64,000 nt of DNA from Nageia nagi (Eukaryota; Pinophyta), in contig JBITNC010000001.1 in the NCBI GenBank assembly GCA_050084985.1, positions 44,330,001 through 44,394,000 on the forward strand, given 5' to 3'. Under the pieces are notes generated by a model that was not told where the DNA came from, made no database searches, and saw only the letters and a list, made by a program, of their open reading frames with translations. This document shows, piece after piece, positions 10,641-23,269 of the stretch (position 1 is its first letter; the number at the start of each line of letters is the position of its first letter). The position numbers were made by a program, and so were the translations under genes.

Positions 10641-11290
10641 CAAACATAAACAAAACAAGTGACAAACCTAAAAACAAGACATCTTAAGCATGAGGAATAC
10701 ATTCAAAATGTCTACATATACAATGGCCTACTAGATACCACCTGCAATATGATTCACAAATAAAGAAAATAAGAGATTGTCAAATCATGATAGATAAATA
10801 ATTAGCATCATGATTATGATAAGCGTAACCACCACCACACTTTGGGTATTTGTTTTTCATCATACCTCCACTGGTCCCACCTTACTATCATTGGCAAAGC
10901 AGATAAATGTCGTTGATCAAATCCAACATGCCCCCCTCTTCCCTTAAAAATTATCTATCTAAAGGGTTGACATGCTTAACAACCAACTACTTAAACCATG
11001 AACCCCCCAATACTGTCAATGGCCATAGTTAGACTTAAAATTAAAAAATTTTAAAAATAAAAATTATGTATGAACATCCTCAACAACCTTAATGTATGGG
11101 AATTTCGGCCAGCTGACGTGGCGCATATTCACTAGCTGTCTTCATTGAAAGATACGTGTACAGTGCCGCTGTTGTTCCGCCGGTCGCTGGTTCGAATCCT
11201 TGTAGCGAAGGACGGTCTCAGATATGATATAAAATTATGGAGAGTTGGTCTCTGACAAGGGGACCACAGACATACCAGTCGCCATTCTAG
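10641..11290. other. Intergenic stretch
   Basis: Nothing coding is visible. The first half is AT-rich repeat-like DNA. Base composition shifts to a CpG-richer state at about 11100, leading into the SAP30-like gene. A sequence resembling a tRNA B box (ggttcgaatcc, near 11190) is present but does not form a tRNA. Confidence 0.5.
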
Positions 11291-12857
11291 ACAGAGAAAA
11301 ATAAGATAAGGTCGACCTGGCGGCGAACGTTCTCTTTCCTCTTAGGGACGGATTTTAAACTGGAATTTAAATTCTGTTAAATGGTTTATCGGAATTAGGG
11401 TTTCGTCAGTATGAGCGTGCGTGGGTGGGGTCGGGGATAACGCCACATTACCGGCATTGCCATCGACGTGCCGTACGTGTCAGGTCAGTCGTTTGTTTTC
11501 TCAAATCGCGGTTTCGAGGGAGTTTTCAAGTTTGAAAATTTTGGACCGCGTACAGCCGGTGAGCCGGTTTGTCTCCGCACGGGCTCGGAGCGCAGAAAAT
11601 AGACCGTACGTCGACGTGGCAGAGTACGATTAGTTTTATGTCCTTGTCACGGCCAGTAGGAGCGCATTTTGCGAGTCGACTGTTTGTGCAGCAAGCAAAA
11701 CGTCCCCGTACGTAGGGTACCGATTCGTTCGGCGACGTGGGATTGAATCTGGACGTTGCCGTACGGGGTAAATTGCATGCAGAATAACTGTCTGCTTTTT
11801 GCGACAAGGGCTCCGGCGAACGGAGGCGAGACATAACCCAGAAACTGTATTGGAAAATATTTGTGTGTGCTGGAGCTTGAATTGTGGTTGAAACCCTTGT
11901 TGGAAAGGTCAAAATTCCCGTGGATCGGCTTATTTTCAGCGGAATTTGAGGATGTGGATCGGCTTTTCGGGGTCGATTTCGCCAGGTGATGGTTTATCCG
12001 CCCTGGCCGCTTCAATTATTTGAACAACGCTGGGTCTGAAAGTATTTAAACTTTGGGAGAGCTGGTAAGTTCTGGATCTGTTTAAAGCTTCTTCACCTGA
12101 TGTTTTTTTCGAGAAAATTGAAAGGAGTTTCAACATTTAAAATGTTGTGGAGGCGGAGAAAAAATTAACATTCTGATTACGTTGTTCCAGAGCATTTGCG
12201 GGCTGAATCAAGGAAAGTTTTGTCCAGAATTAGTGATTTTGCGAAGGAAAAGGAGTAGGAGAGTTTTAACTAGAAAAATTTGGCGAGAAAGGAGCTTGCT
12301 CCATGGAAAACGTGCTAAATCTTGCTTTCCAGACCGGTCTTTTGTCCCACGTAAAGCTGGAGGATTCTCTGAGGGAAGGTCTGGTGCTGAGCAGATGCTA
12401 AAAAGTTGCCGGTATTGGATAGAAATAGCGGCGAAATTTGGCTTTCTCGACGGCAATTTTGTCCGCTCCAAGGCTTATTTTTTTTGTCCGGTTTCGAGTC
12501 TGTGAAATCGTGAAGATTATGAACTAGCTGGAGAAAATAGCGGTTTAATTCGACTTTAAAGGATGTTTCAGCTCTGGATCTTTAACCTGTACAAAATTCT
12601 TACACTTGGCTAAACACTCCGGCGCGGAAGCGAAATGCAGGTTGAAATATTGGCAAAATTTTCAGTCGGAAAGATCTTGAAACGTGATCTGGTCGCCTAG
12701 CAATATAATGCAAGTATTCTCTAAATTTTCTAGTAGTGCGGAAATCTCTTTTCCTGACACTGAATAAAGCGAACCGAGGAGTTTTGGAAATTGCCGGCAA
12801 ATTGTCTGGATTGTAGATTTTGGCGAGGGTGTGTTTCTTTTGAATTTAAAAGCTTAA
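11291..12857 (+). promoter_or_regulatory. CpG-rich promoter and 5' leader region of the SAP30-like gene
   Basis: This block is clearly richer in GC and CpG than the flanking repeats and contains no convincing ORF, although both strands have short chance frames. It ends directly at the start codon of the SAP30-like gene. A good splice donor (ctg/gtaagt at about 12064) and a possible acceptor just before the ATG (ttttgaatttaaaag, ending at about 12850) would allow a 5' UTR intron. The transcription start is not determinable from sequence alone. Confidence 0.5.
11395..11403 (-). promoter_or_regulatory. Telo-box (AAACCCTAA) upstream of the SAP30-like gene
   Basis: TTAGGGTTT on the + strand is the exact reverse complement of the plant telo-box AAACCCTAA, common near transcription starts of housekeeping and translation-related genes and bound by telomere-repeat-binding factors. 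A single short match can occur by chance; its position in the CpG-rich block makes it plausible. Confidence 0.4.
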
Positions 12858-15800
12858 ATGTTGGAGTCTGCGGGGTTTCCGCACAGGCTGTTATCTCCGT
12901 GCGGTGAGGAGAGTGGTGATGAAGAACTTTCTGTGCTTCCGCGACATACTAAAGTTGTGGTGACAGGAAATAACAGGACGAAGTCTGTTCTTGTTGGACT
13001 TCATGGTGTTGTGAAGAAGGCCGTAGGCCTTGGAGGCTGGCATTGGCTGGTAAGCTTCCAGATCTTTGAATGCCATGCCAAAATGAGTTTGAGAAATTAT
13101 AATTTTGCTCAAAATTGCATAGCAGCCATGAATTAGAATTCAACTTAGGAAGAAGTTCAATTTCGAAGCGAATTATGGCTGCATTGTCGTTAGTGCTTGA
13201 GATCTATTGTAGTGTTCTTTCAATCTTCATGCAAGAATTACTTGTTTGATGTTCAAGCTTTATGTGGCAGATTTATGGGGTGTTTATTTTAGTGGATCCT
13301 GCTTTTGTTATTTTGGGATTGATTTGGTCAATCGACGGCTGTAATTGATCTATTTAGGTTCTCAAGAATGGGGTAGAAGTGAAGCTGCAGCGGAATGCAC
13401 TGAGCGTAATTGAAGCTCCAACTGGCCATGAAGAAGAAGATGAAAATGAATGCGATAATCCATTCTGGAGCAGTTCAGATTTGGGTAAGCATAAATGTGT
13501 TTAAATGTCTTTTTTGTTCATTTATGTTGGCGGTTGATATGATGCCTTTAATTTTACAGCTTCCGAAGAGTTTCATAAGCCTTGCAAGCCCAGAGTTAGG
13601 CCTCATAAATCCACAATGTCAATGGCTAAAGCTACCATCAGAAATAATAATGTGAATGACTTGAGCTTTGCAGATTCAAGGCCCCATGCGCACGGAATGC
13701 CGGTAAAGCATATGCACTGGCATGTGTTTTTTTGAGATAGCTTTAAGAATGCAAACTACTCTGTTATTACAACATGCTTTTTTATCATCAGAAAATATTA
13801 GCATTGCCATTTGAAGCAGTAGCACAAATTGTGGCTTTTCTTCTGTTGTGATAACTTGTTATTCTGGGTTCACATATTAATTTTAAGCTCTTATTACTAG
13901 ACAAAGGGCTGGTTATAAAGAATGTGAATGTGTCTTTACGAAGATGTGATCTTCCTAATTAATGGTGCAGAAGGTGAACCTCAGTAAGTTGGAAACTGCC
14001 GCCTTGTGGAGATATTGGAGGCACTTCAACCTTGTAAGTCTTTTCATTTTTGGGACTTCTACAGACGGTGATTTTAACAAAGAAATTAATTGAAATTGCA
14101 GTTTTATGCGGGTATGTTTAAGGGTCAACGATGATGAGTTGTTCTGGCTACTTGGAAAACAGGTTGAAGTAGTTCCAAACCCATCTAAGGAGCAATTGGT
14201 TCATGCCGTAGAAAGGCATTTCATATCTCAGGTTTGTATACTTGTCAAGTGCCTGTCAATGTATTGCGTGCATACACAGCCTTACATATAAGATAATGAA
14301 AGTTTTTCGCGATTCAAATCTGACAGCGAGTTCCTTTGAGATTTAATGTGAAATTAACATAGGGCTGTTCTCATGAGAGATCTACTGTTTTGTTTAATCA
14401 ATGTTCTTACTTCATCATAGTTTCTAAGGCCCAGAGGATCCGTAGAATTTCTTTTTATATAGAACGTTCTGTGAAAGTTAAATTCTTAAATGCGGGGTAG
14501 CTATTCTTAGTACAGGGATTTTGAAAGTTTTCAGCACCAGCTAAGAAGTTTATGGCTACATGGCGTCAAGCATGTAGTAAATTACATGAAGTTTTCCCTT
14601 GAGAAATTAAAATGCTCTGGTGAAGCTGAAAATTCAATCACCCAGGGAGCATTTGCTGGGGAACCTCCTGAATTTTTCGGACAGGTACTATGCAGGCCAT
14701 CCCTGCAATTTTTACTCTGTACACAGTCCATGAAGTTTTCTTGTGGTCGGTACTAGGAAAAATGAGAATCTTACTGGCAAAATGTGATGGAAAAGGAAAA
14801 AGCTTAAGTGGGTGAGAGTAAGTAGGGTGAGGCATTTTCGCATATAAAATCTGCCACAGCAGTTTTATAATTGATGAAATTTGAAAACAACTTGTAATTG
14901 AAATATTTATTTCTAGTCTGATCATCGCATGGAGGGAGGTTGCAACAAATTTCTTAGCAAGAACAGCTGAGAAATTTCTGGATATTTTGTGAAGTTGTGA
15001 GTACTGATTTCCATTAAATTTTTCTGATTTACAGCCACCAGTCAAAATAGAATGTTAAAACTCCAATTCCCCTTTTCAAATTTAACCCTTAAAATTTATA
15101 CCTGTTGCTCTGACTAAGTAACTGAGGAGCACTCCCCTGTCTATGACCATTGTCTAATGTAGCAGAATATTTCAGATCCCATGGGATCATTGTACTGTTC
15201 AAAATAATGTGCCTCTTTTTGAGTAAGAAATTTCTAGTGCCCCCTCCGTGCAAGTGTGCTCTTGTAAGTTGCAAATCTCTGCTAGTCCCATTGTTATGAA
15301 ATTTAGGAAGCACTTCTCCGCCAAGGATGTGTCTCATGGAGGTCGATACTGGTGCTATATTGCTGGTGCAGATGTGGTTCCTTGCATAAAATTCTCTTAC
15401 TATAAAGGAGAACATGTTATCTTCTTCTGAAAAAATAGCAGCTGTCTTGAGTGTTTACAGCTGGTGCTAGTATTTTAATCCGGATGCTAAGAACATGATC
15501 CCATGGAGGTCGGCTTGCTATTTTTACTCAGCAGGCGTAGCTGAGAAATTTTAGTAGCTCTTTTGCAATGTGATCTAATTGTTAGAATTTTCACTAGAGT
15601 TCTCGGTAGCCAATAATAAATAATTTTGTAGGGAATAACGGTAAGTTTGGAAGGAAGAACTGGTTTTTGAAAGAGAAATGTGAAACTTATGCATTGAGAC
15701 AAAGGCAATGTTTATATTCAGTGAGTGCGCCCGGATTTTTGTAGCCATGATTCTAAACTTAGCCCAAACATAGTTGATTGACGTGCAATGGGACCACTAA

Positions 15801-16676
15801 CTACACTAAAACAGGAGACTACGTAGTAAACAAATAGGTTACCAGATGCAATGTATATTTGTTTAAAATTTTAAAATGGATTTTGAAGTTTGAACTACCA
15901 TTTCAAGGGAAAATCCCCTGTAATTGTGGAGCACAAACAAAACTTTTAAATAGCATGGCATGACGTTCCTCGTATAATGTCCTTCAATTTTCTCTGCAGC
16001 ATCCTCTGGTAGAAGTATGTTGCAATCCTTAGAGGGTGAACCAATGGAGGCCCCTACAGGTATAAAATGTAGGATGGCCTCATGCATAAAAAATTGGGGG
16101 CTAGAAAAGCAACCACTGGTCAAAGTAATTTTCGCCAAGTTGTTCAGTTCTAAGTTTTCCCTCCAATATTGTTATTTCCACAACAAATCTAAAAGTAAGA
16201 CCGTACTCAAAAATTAAGTAAAATGTAACAGGTGAGATTACTTCATCAAATTTATAAAATATATTTTGCATGGGACCACAATTTGAAAATATCTCTCCTG
16301 AAGTTGTGGCGATGTTCCAGGTTAAGAGAGAACAGGAGCACGTTTCAATGAGACCGCCTTATTAGTGATTAGCTTATGCGCATTCATATTTATAAGCTCT
16401 ATGAGCTTATTGTAAGCTGTGATCTGGTTGGTTCTTTGTTTGGCTTATTCTTGATGTCATTATGTAATTGGTATCTTTTTCTATATGCAATAAATACATT
16501 CAATCAAATTTCTTTATGTTTTGGAATTACTTGCGTTTGATTTGGGGAGATCTCTTGTCGACTTTTCTAACTTGCACAATTTTGTTGCTTTGCTATATGT
16601 AAAGCAATTGGACGAGTTGCAGGTGATAGCTGGATTTGTGCAAGCGGCAAAAAGACTAAAGACAGTTTGTAGTTAG
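12858..16676 (+). CDS. SAP30-like, Sin3-binding subunit of a histone deacetylase complex
   Basis: Six exons splice in frame: 12858-13049, 13358-13484, 13560-13702, 13971-14033, 14163-14231 and 16605-16676, all with GT-AG borders; total 666 nt, 221 residues. Exon 1 encodes ELSVLPRHTKVVVTGNNRTK and VVKKAVGLGGWHWL; exon 2 KLQRNALSVIEAPTGHEEED; exons 4-6 the SAP30 Sin3-binding domain (about residues 155-221): KLETAALWRYWRHFNL, PNPSKEQLVHAVERHF and ELQVIAGFVQAAKRLKTVC. This matches plant SAP30-like proteins such as Arabidopsis AFR1/AFR2, which connect Sin3 scaffolds with deacetylases to repress transcription in the nucleus. The animal N-terminal zinc finger is absent, as in plants. The middle (about 85-154) is acidic, then basic and low-complexity. 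No disabling change is seen. The last intron is 2.37 kb and contains no recognised gene. Confidence 0.93.
16489..16494 (+). promoter_or_regulatory. AATAAA signal inside the last intron of the SAP30-like gene
   Basis: A canonical AATAAA lies about 110 bases before the last exon. If used, the transcript would lose exon 6, which encodes the final helix of the Sin3-binding domain. Plant poly(A) signals are loose, so use of this site is only a possibility. Confidence 0.3.
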
Positions 16677-17979
16677 ATTGGTGCCAAGAAAATTTGACAT
16701 ATAAGAAGAGGATACTTCACGTGCAAAAATTGGCTGGCGAGGCTTGGAAGAATTGATCTGTACCATATTTTCTTCAATTGACTATAGTCTAACTTTCAAT
16801 TATCTGAATTGTAGGTCTCTTATCTTGTGCGATGACAGTAGGTGTGATGTAGCCAAGTAGTTTCTAGAATCAGTTCTACCTATCTTTGTCAGTTCCTCCA
16901 TGCTTCTAGAGTGTTAGAGGTGTGGAATAGTTCCTAGACATTCTTCTCCGTAGTAATAATAGTAGACCTTGAAACATGAAAAGCACGCGACATTTTTGGA
17001 TGGTTCTTCGAGAGGTTATTGTGATAGTTTAGTGTAAATAGCATGTGGGTGAGAGCACATTAATATTATAAACTTACATTTTATTTAGTTTTTTTTCCTC
17101 ATGCCGAAAGGTATTATGCTAAGTTTTAGTTTTAGTTTTTTTGTGTTCAGTTGGAGGCAACTGGTAGTATGGTGTCTGGTCTGATGTATTAAAATATTTC
17201 AAAGCATGTTTGGAGTCTGGATTATCTTGTAGAAGCGATTGAGAATCCTGGATTTCCCTCAGCTTGTGTGGTAGATTCAAACTTAACGCTCTTTTGTCTA
17301 TACATCATCATTCTGTCAGCCTTTTTGTGCTTTCCAGATTATATTTCCGTCGTATCCATTATTGAGGCATATGATAGGACCCCTGATACCAATGGAAGTA
17401 GTATGTGTTTTCTTGTTTTCTTTGTTGTTTCGTTTCTTAGGCACCTTTTTTGTTAGCATTATTTCAGTTGGCCACATTTTCCCAGGAAAATACTCTTATT
17501 ATTTTGGTTTGCTGTTGTATTATGTTGCTGCACTTTCTACTTTCATTTACATTAATGTGATAATACTGATGCTGCAAAAATTGTAAGAGGCCATGTTGAA
17601 ATTGCATGTGTTTCAGAATTTCCTTTCAATATATGGTATGTTGTAGACAGTTTTTCTGACCATAAGTAAGTCGAAGTATGGTAGCTTAAAGTTTTCTGTC
17701 CTTTTTATCTTCTGAATGTCGCACTTATTGTGGCCATTATTGTGATATAATTTGCCTAGTTGCTCCTATCATCCTGTTGTCATTATTGTGATATAAATTA
17801 GTTGGTTTCTATTTATTCAGCGATGACACTTTTCGACTGGCCCATGTTACAGAATAGAGACATTTGCATCTCGTATTTGACCCTAACATGTAGGAGGCAT
17901 GATGTAGTTGCTCTTCAATGAGTTGCGTTTAGTTTCTAGGATCAATAGGGGGATTAATATTTCAATAGCATGTAGTTCT
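16677..17979. other. 3' UTR and downstream flank of the SAP30-like gene
   Basis: No coding potential beyond chance frames at 17268-17586. T-rich, UTR-like sequence extends to about 17700. I found no clear AATAAA between 16677 and 17979, so the transcript end is not fixed. Confidence 0.4.
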
Positions 17980-18608
17980 AGGGGAGAGGATCCAGTAGTT
18001 GAGCGTGTTCCAATGGTTGTTGAGGGTTATTATCATATATTTGTTTATTCATAGAACATATTTGGTCTAGTATTTGTGCATTAAATTATCAGTTCTTGTG
18101 CATTAAATTATCGATTTCTATACATTTTGTGTTATTAAGTAAATTTTAAGTAATCATTTTAAATTTATTTTAAATATATTAGTGATAGGGGAAAGGATCC
18201 CGTATTGGTGCATTCTAATTTTAAGCCTCTTAAAATTTAATTTAATAAAGTTGAATTATTCTAATTTTTTTTATAACTTCTTTGCATAATTGTCTGCTTA
18301 TAACAAAAATTTCGAGTCGGCATCATTAAATTTGATTAATTAATTAAATATGATTTAAACATTCAACTATTGATGCAATGTAATTGATGATGAGGTTGTA
18401 ATTTATACTCACATATAATTTTAAAAAAGTGCTATTTTACATATTTTTTATGATGATATGTATTTAACCTATCAAATTTGATGATAATGATAAAATTTTT
18501 TAATTATAAGTAAATAACTAAGCAAAAAAGAAACTATAAAGAATTTAAAGAATCTCGAATTTTAAGAAACTTGAAATTAGCATGTACAACTACTTTATCC
18601 TCTCCCCT
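17980..18608. repeat. Inverted-repeat bounded segment (possible MITE-like element)
   Basis: The left end reads aggggagaggatccagtagt (17980 on) and the right end, read on the - strand from 18608, aggggagaggataaagtagt; about 20 of 23 positions agree. A third, weaker copy (aggggaaaggatcc) lies at 18187. The inside is AT-rich with no ORF. No clear target-site duplication is visible, so the element type is open. Confidence 0.45.
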
Positions 18609-20389
18609 ATTTGTACTCAGACGAATGTCCCTGAATGTTGGACTACGGGCCATGTGAATAACTAGGTCACAGGTGTGCTTATTTTGTTGCTGTTGCAAAC
18701 TTGTCTTTTTTGCCTTGCATACTTGTGTCAATGGCAATGAAAAGAATTATTACTGATTTCCCCTCCATTGAGTCAAGCTAATCATGGTTTGTGTCTCGAG
18801 TCAAATATTGTCATCTTATTCGACCAAGCTCTTGTCAGTTTCCTCATACTCGTGTCAGATGTTCAACTCAAAACAGGCTTGAATTTGACGGGCTACCTTG
18901 CCTTTCATTAAATTTTTGAATGACGGTTTGCTCTTCAGTTTTACCTATCAATATAATATTTTATACTTCTATATATATGAAAAAATATTTAATCTGTTAA
19001 TTAATATAGTATATATGTAAATTCTGACGGCTAAAAATTGAATTTAGACTGCATAGATGGCGGTTATTTTTAAATTATGGCTGTGTTTTACGGGAAAAAA
19101 ACGCCAAAAACGTCTGAACAGGCTTCAAATTTAAACCCTCGCGCAGTTGATTTGTCTTGGCAGCATGTTAGTATTCTGTCGAATTGGAGAGCGATTCAGG
19201 AAGTGAATAGTTCTGTTTTCTTTTTACAGTGTAAATTATTAATACATATATCTCAAAGATTAGAGTATACTATTTATTTTTAAATACAGTAAAAGCTGGA
19301 TTATAGTCTGAACTTTCTGACAATAATAGGCACGTATATGAAAGGTTTGAATACCTCGATAACAAGAAACTTGAAAATTATGTGAAGTATGGGGTGGCTT
19401 AAAGGACGACAGTCAGACAGTCGTACGTCCACTTCCATCTTAATTTTATATTTTGAAAACGTAAATTCCAAAACGTAAAAAGCATGGATGCTTAGCCAAC
19501 TTTTCATTGATGTTCTCATCTAGTGTAATGGGAATGACTTCAGTATTGGAAATCGTATTGAATATACAGAAGTTTGTCCAATTTTATTAGACATGGCATT
19601 TTATACAAGGGGTAAATGAACTAATAATATCACTCGTATACTTTTTGAGCAACTAAATTAAATGCTTTGATGGTATTTGTGGATCTATAAAAGGATAATC
19701 ATGTCATCAACAACTATAATGGAGTTTTAGGTAGTTATTTATATGAGTGATGTTATTATAGAACTTCAAATCAAAGTAAAATTTTTAGAACAAAATCACT
19801 TGGAGCATGGGTTAAGCATAAAAATTAACCTTAAAACGAGAATGAGTGGAAGTAATGCAATAAGATTTTATAATATATGTTTACATTCATTTTTTGTTAT
19901 TGTGAAGTATAAAATTTAACATACTTTTATATATATAAGATTTATCATAAAAATTTGTAAATTGAAAAAAAATATAAAAATTTCTTTTGTAAATTAAGAT
20001 ATCTTTATTATTCAATTCGTATTATTTTTATTTAAATATAATTTTAATATCTTTAATAGATGTGTAATAAGTATTTCTTTTAAATTTTTGAAAAATAAAT
20101 GTAAATAGAAAGGTATGCTTTATTGATTGCTAGTTTTTGGTATCTTTATATTATTAAAATGTAGTTTGATATTTTTCAATTGTATTTTTAGGAAGTGGTT
20201 TGATCTTAATTATCTTTCTAATTTATTAGTTAAGTTTGACAATTCTCTATTATGGTGGTATGTTAATTTTAGTTGATTATATCTTGTATGATATTCCTTT
20301 TTCCATATGATATCTTATAATCTCCTTGTGTTGTAGATGATCTATAAAATATTTCATTAGGTTAAAACATATTCTCAAGTTTGTTGAGA
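18609..20389. other. Intergenic stretch
   Basis: Mostly AT-rich, with a short CpG-containing patch around 19020-19210 that holds a 68-codon chance frame of no recognisable family. No RNA gene or transposon end is evident. Confidence 0.4.
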
Positions 20390-20631
20390 GGTCAAAATAT
20401 AATTTTTATGTAAATAGATTCTAGAAACCTTTTTCTTTTCATTGTAAACGGTTTATTGAATATTTGACCAAGATGAATATCCTATAAACCCCTTGCGTGG
20501 TTGATTTAAAAAATACTTTTTGAATTAAGGTTTGCAATTTATAGGTTTATGATCGAGTTATTGTCAAACTTGAAAACTAATAAAGGGTGATATGAAGAAG
20601 TTGATAGCAATATTAGAGTCAAACAAGGGTG
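20390..20631 (+). pseudogene. LINE reverse transcriptase, left fragment
   Basis: Frames with stops give a KMNI-like segment, then FAIYRF and NIRVKQGC, which match the LINE RT stretch leading to the conserved VKQGCPLSPTLF motif. The motif is cut right after GC, exactly where the gypsy element begins. The other half lies at 29903-30655. Confidence 0.7.
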
Positions 20632-20636
20632 CTTAT

Positions 20637-21209
20637 TGTAGTTGTTCATATTGACTTGCAATTAAACAAATCACTATTTATGCTCCAAGAATATCACTTC
20701 AGATATTTTGAGATATATGCAGGAGTATTGACAATCATTAATGAATCTTGCTTAGGACATAGTTGTCTTCCAAATATGGAACTTTATAAGTGCAGGAACT
20801 ACACTATGCACATCTTGAATACAATCCTTACGTATAGCTGGCATCGTAAGATTTGATGGAAATATAGACAAACCCAAATGATATGATGTTAAGATGAAGA
20901 ATAGGCAACAAATCCTCAGATAGATGGTGTTGAGAGACACTTTTATTTGGAATGTGGATCAATCATGAATCGACCTATCCATATGTGGTAAGGATATGAT
21001 TATATTATAGGGAATGCTTTGATTTGGATATTCTTTTGTAGTTGAACTTCTTGAACATTTATGCTTCTTGAGATGTACATTGATTACATCACTTATGGTA
21101 TTTTTTTTTTTTGATATTGATACCAATTACATTATTTATGATGCCTTTATTATTCTTGTTACCTAAAATATGATTTATATTAAATAGAAATCATATTTAG
21201 GTGGTTACG
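20637..21209 (-). repeat. 3' LTR of gypsy element 2
   Basis: Aligns along its length with 29291-29897, for example gtgtggatcaatcatgagtc-like and ttgatattgataccaattac-like blocks. On the - strand it begins CGTAACCACC, a decayed TGTAACC, and ends ...CA. It lies next to the polypurine tract. Confidence 0.85.
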
Positions 21210-21223
21210 TTTTGCCCTTTTTT
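21210..21223 (-). other. Polypurine tract of gypsy element 2
   Basis: Read on the - strand, aaaaaagggcaaaa lies directly before the 3' LTR, the position where plus-strand DNA synthesis is primed. Confidence 0.6.
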
Positions 21224-21571
21224 GGTGGTGTAATGGAAAGAAATGAAATTACATGTCCAAAGAATTGCAAAGAAAAAAATGTAAAAAAGTAAATGTTTTA
21301 ATGGATTGAATCTTTTGGTGAAGCGCCTTCCTTACCCCCTTTGTCTTGGTTGCCTCCATGGATGGAGTGATCAAGATGAAAAATGATATTTAAGAAATTG
21401 GCATCTTCCTTACAATTATGCTGGAAAAAACAGATAGTAATGACTTCATGCATTGCTAAGAAATTTGATGGTGTTTGTTGGTTTGGATTTTGATTTGAGG
21501 GAGTAGGGAAGGTGTTCACGCTTTGGTTGTAGTGCTTGAACGATGTGGACGTTGTTAGTTTACCTTTGATT

Positions 21572-21765
21572 TTTTTTTATCAAGTAGCATTTACCAGGAA
21601 TCTAGTTTTCAAATACTCCCTACCTATTTTCCCTAACAAGTTAATTTTCACAAATAGTTTATTTATTTTTTTATCAAGTAGAATTTGTTAGGAATCTAGT
21701 TTTCCAATACTGTTTGCTTGCCTATTTGCCCTAGCAAGATGATTTTCACAAATAGATTTTTTTTT
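21572..21765. repeat. Two-copy tandem repeat near the 3' end of gypsy element 2
   Basis: A unit of about 94 bp starting ttttttatcaagtag and containing aggaatctagttttc and attttcacaaatag occurs twice in direct order, in the non-coding part between integrase and LTR. Confidence 0.7.
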
Positions 21766-21979
21766 TTAAATGAAGGACACACACATTGGGATAGAAAAAA
21801 AGAAAGGTGCCAACATCACGAGAAATGCATAAATTACAGCTAAAATGAAAAGAAGTAAAACTTTAGAAGTAGCTCAACAAGATGCATCATTATGGAGTTG
21901 GGTATGGATCCAATCTTCTAGGCATAGAAACACTTGAGATATTTGGTATTAAAGGATTTTGACTCTTCTTTTCCATCTA

Positions 21980-23230
21980 TTATGGAAAGTTTGTAGTATC
22001 CTGATTTGTATTTTCTACAATATAATATGGATCTAACCAATTGGGTTCAAATTTACCTTTTACCTCATCATTAGTTGCTATCCTATTGATGTTCTCTTTT
22101 AGCACCAAATCGCCAACTTGAAAGCTTTTTGGCTTCACTTTTTTCTCACATGCCCTTTTGATTTTGCATGATATACTTTTTGATGTTCTATTGTATAAAT
22201 TCTTTTTCATCCAAGGCCTTCAATTATTGCGACCTTTCTTTCCTTATCTCGTCATATGGAACATCTCCATGTAGTAAGATTCTTAATGAGGGGATCTCTA
22301 GCTCAAGTGGCATAATAACTTCATCATCATACACCAATGAGAATGGTGTTGCTCTTGTAGTTGTTCTAACTCTGGTTCTATATGCCCAAAATGTATATGG
22401 TAATTGTTAATGTCAATTTCTATTATATCTATTCCATGTTTTGGAGAGAATGCTCTTGATGGTCTTATTTGAGGCTTCAACTTAACCATTGCCTTATGAA
22501 TAATAAACATAAGAAATTTTTTACTGAATATGAAATTTTTTATAAAAATCTTTCATGTCCTTTCCTTTGAAATCGGGACCATTATCCATGATCAATTATT
22601 GTGGTACGATAAACCTTTTAATGATATTTTCTGTTAGGATCTTAATAATCTTCTCTTAGAATGGTAGACTTCATTTGAGAAACTTTTACTCATTTGGTGA
22701 TGAATTATGTGTCTACAATGATACATTTATGCACTTCTTTTTAATGTGGATTGTTCATGCTAATTAGATCAATGCCTTAAACTACAAAAGGTCATGGTGC
22801 AATAATTGGATTGAGCTCTTGTGATGGTATCATTTCAAGATTAGACTATTTTTGTTACTGCAAATATTTGTTGATATGAGTTTTGCAATCTTCTTCCATT
22901 GATGGCCAATAGTACCCAATTCGTAGGAGCTTTATATATAAGGCTTTTGTATAAAATATCCTCTACATAATCTATCATGTGCTTGTTCAAGGGTTGATTC
23001 TATTTCATGATATGTGAGACATCTTAAAATAACCCCATTAAAAAATCTTCTATACAACACTTTGCCAATAATCACATATTCTAGGGATGTCCTTTTTAAT
23101 TTAATTTTATCATTTCTATCAAAATATTATGGGATGATTTGATCTTGCAAGTAATGATAAATATCTGCATACCATGATGGATTAATATTTTATTGAGATT
23201 TTAGACAACTTTCATAAAATTGATCAATAG
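21980..23230 (-). pseudogene. Integrase remnant of gypsy element 2
   Basis: On the - strand, frames with stops give LIMDNGPDFKGKDMK (catalytic second Asp region), VEASNKTIKSILSKT (third catalytic position, glutamate kept), PYTFWAYRTRVRTTT and, near the C-terminus, SWRFGAKREHQ-like and LDPYYIVE segments resembling the GPY/F module. The - strand frame 21980-22210 covers the C-terminal part. Several stops interrupt it. Confidence 0.8.
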
Positions 23231-23269
23231 GGTTGTAATCTACATAAGAGGATATAACAAGTTTTTGAG

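Noticed and set aside
11150-11215. tRNA gene suggested by ggttcgaatcc (B-box-like)
   Set aside because: No acceptor stem, no proper T stem and no A box at the right distance; the match is a short motif only.
11421-12505. Short ORFs on both strands in the CpG-rich block
   Set aside because: They overlap each other in several frames, have no family and lie in the leader of the SAP30-like gene.
14102-14162. Extra 61-nt exon between exons 4 and 5 of the SAP30-like gene, using the acceptor aattgcag
   Set aside because: 61 nt would shift the frame, while the acceptor at 14162 joins exon 4 to the conserved PNPSKEQL segment directly.
14638-15708. ORFs inside the last intron of the SAP30-like gene
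   Set aside because: No recognisable protein, frames on both strands overlap, and flanking splice sites join conserved exons.
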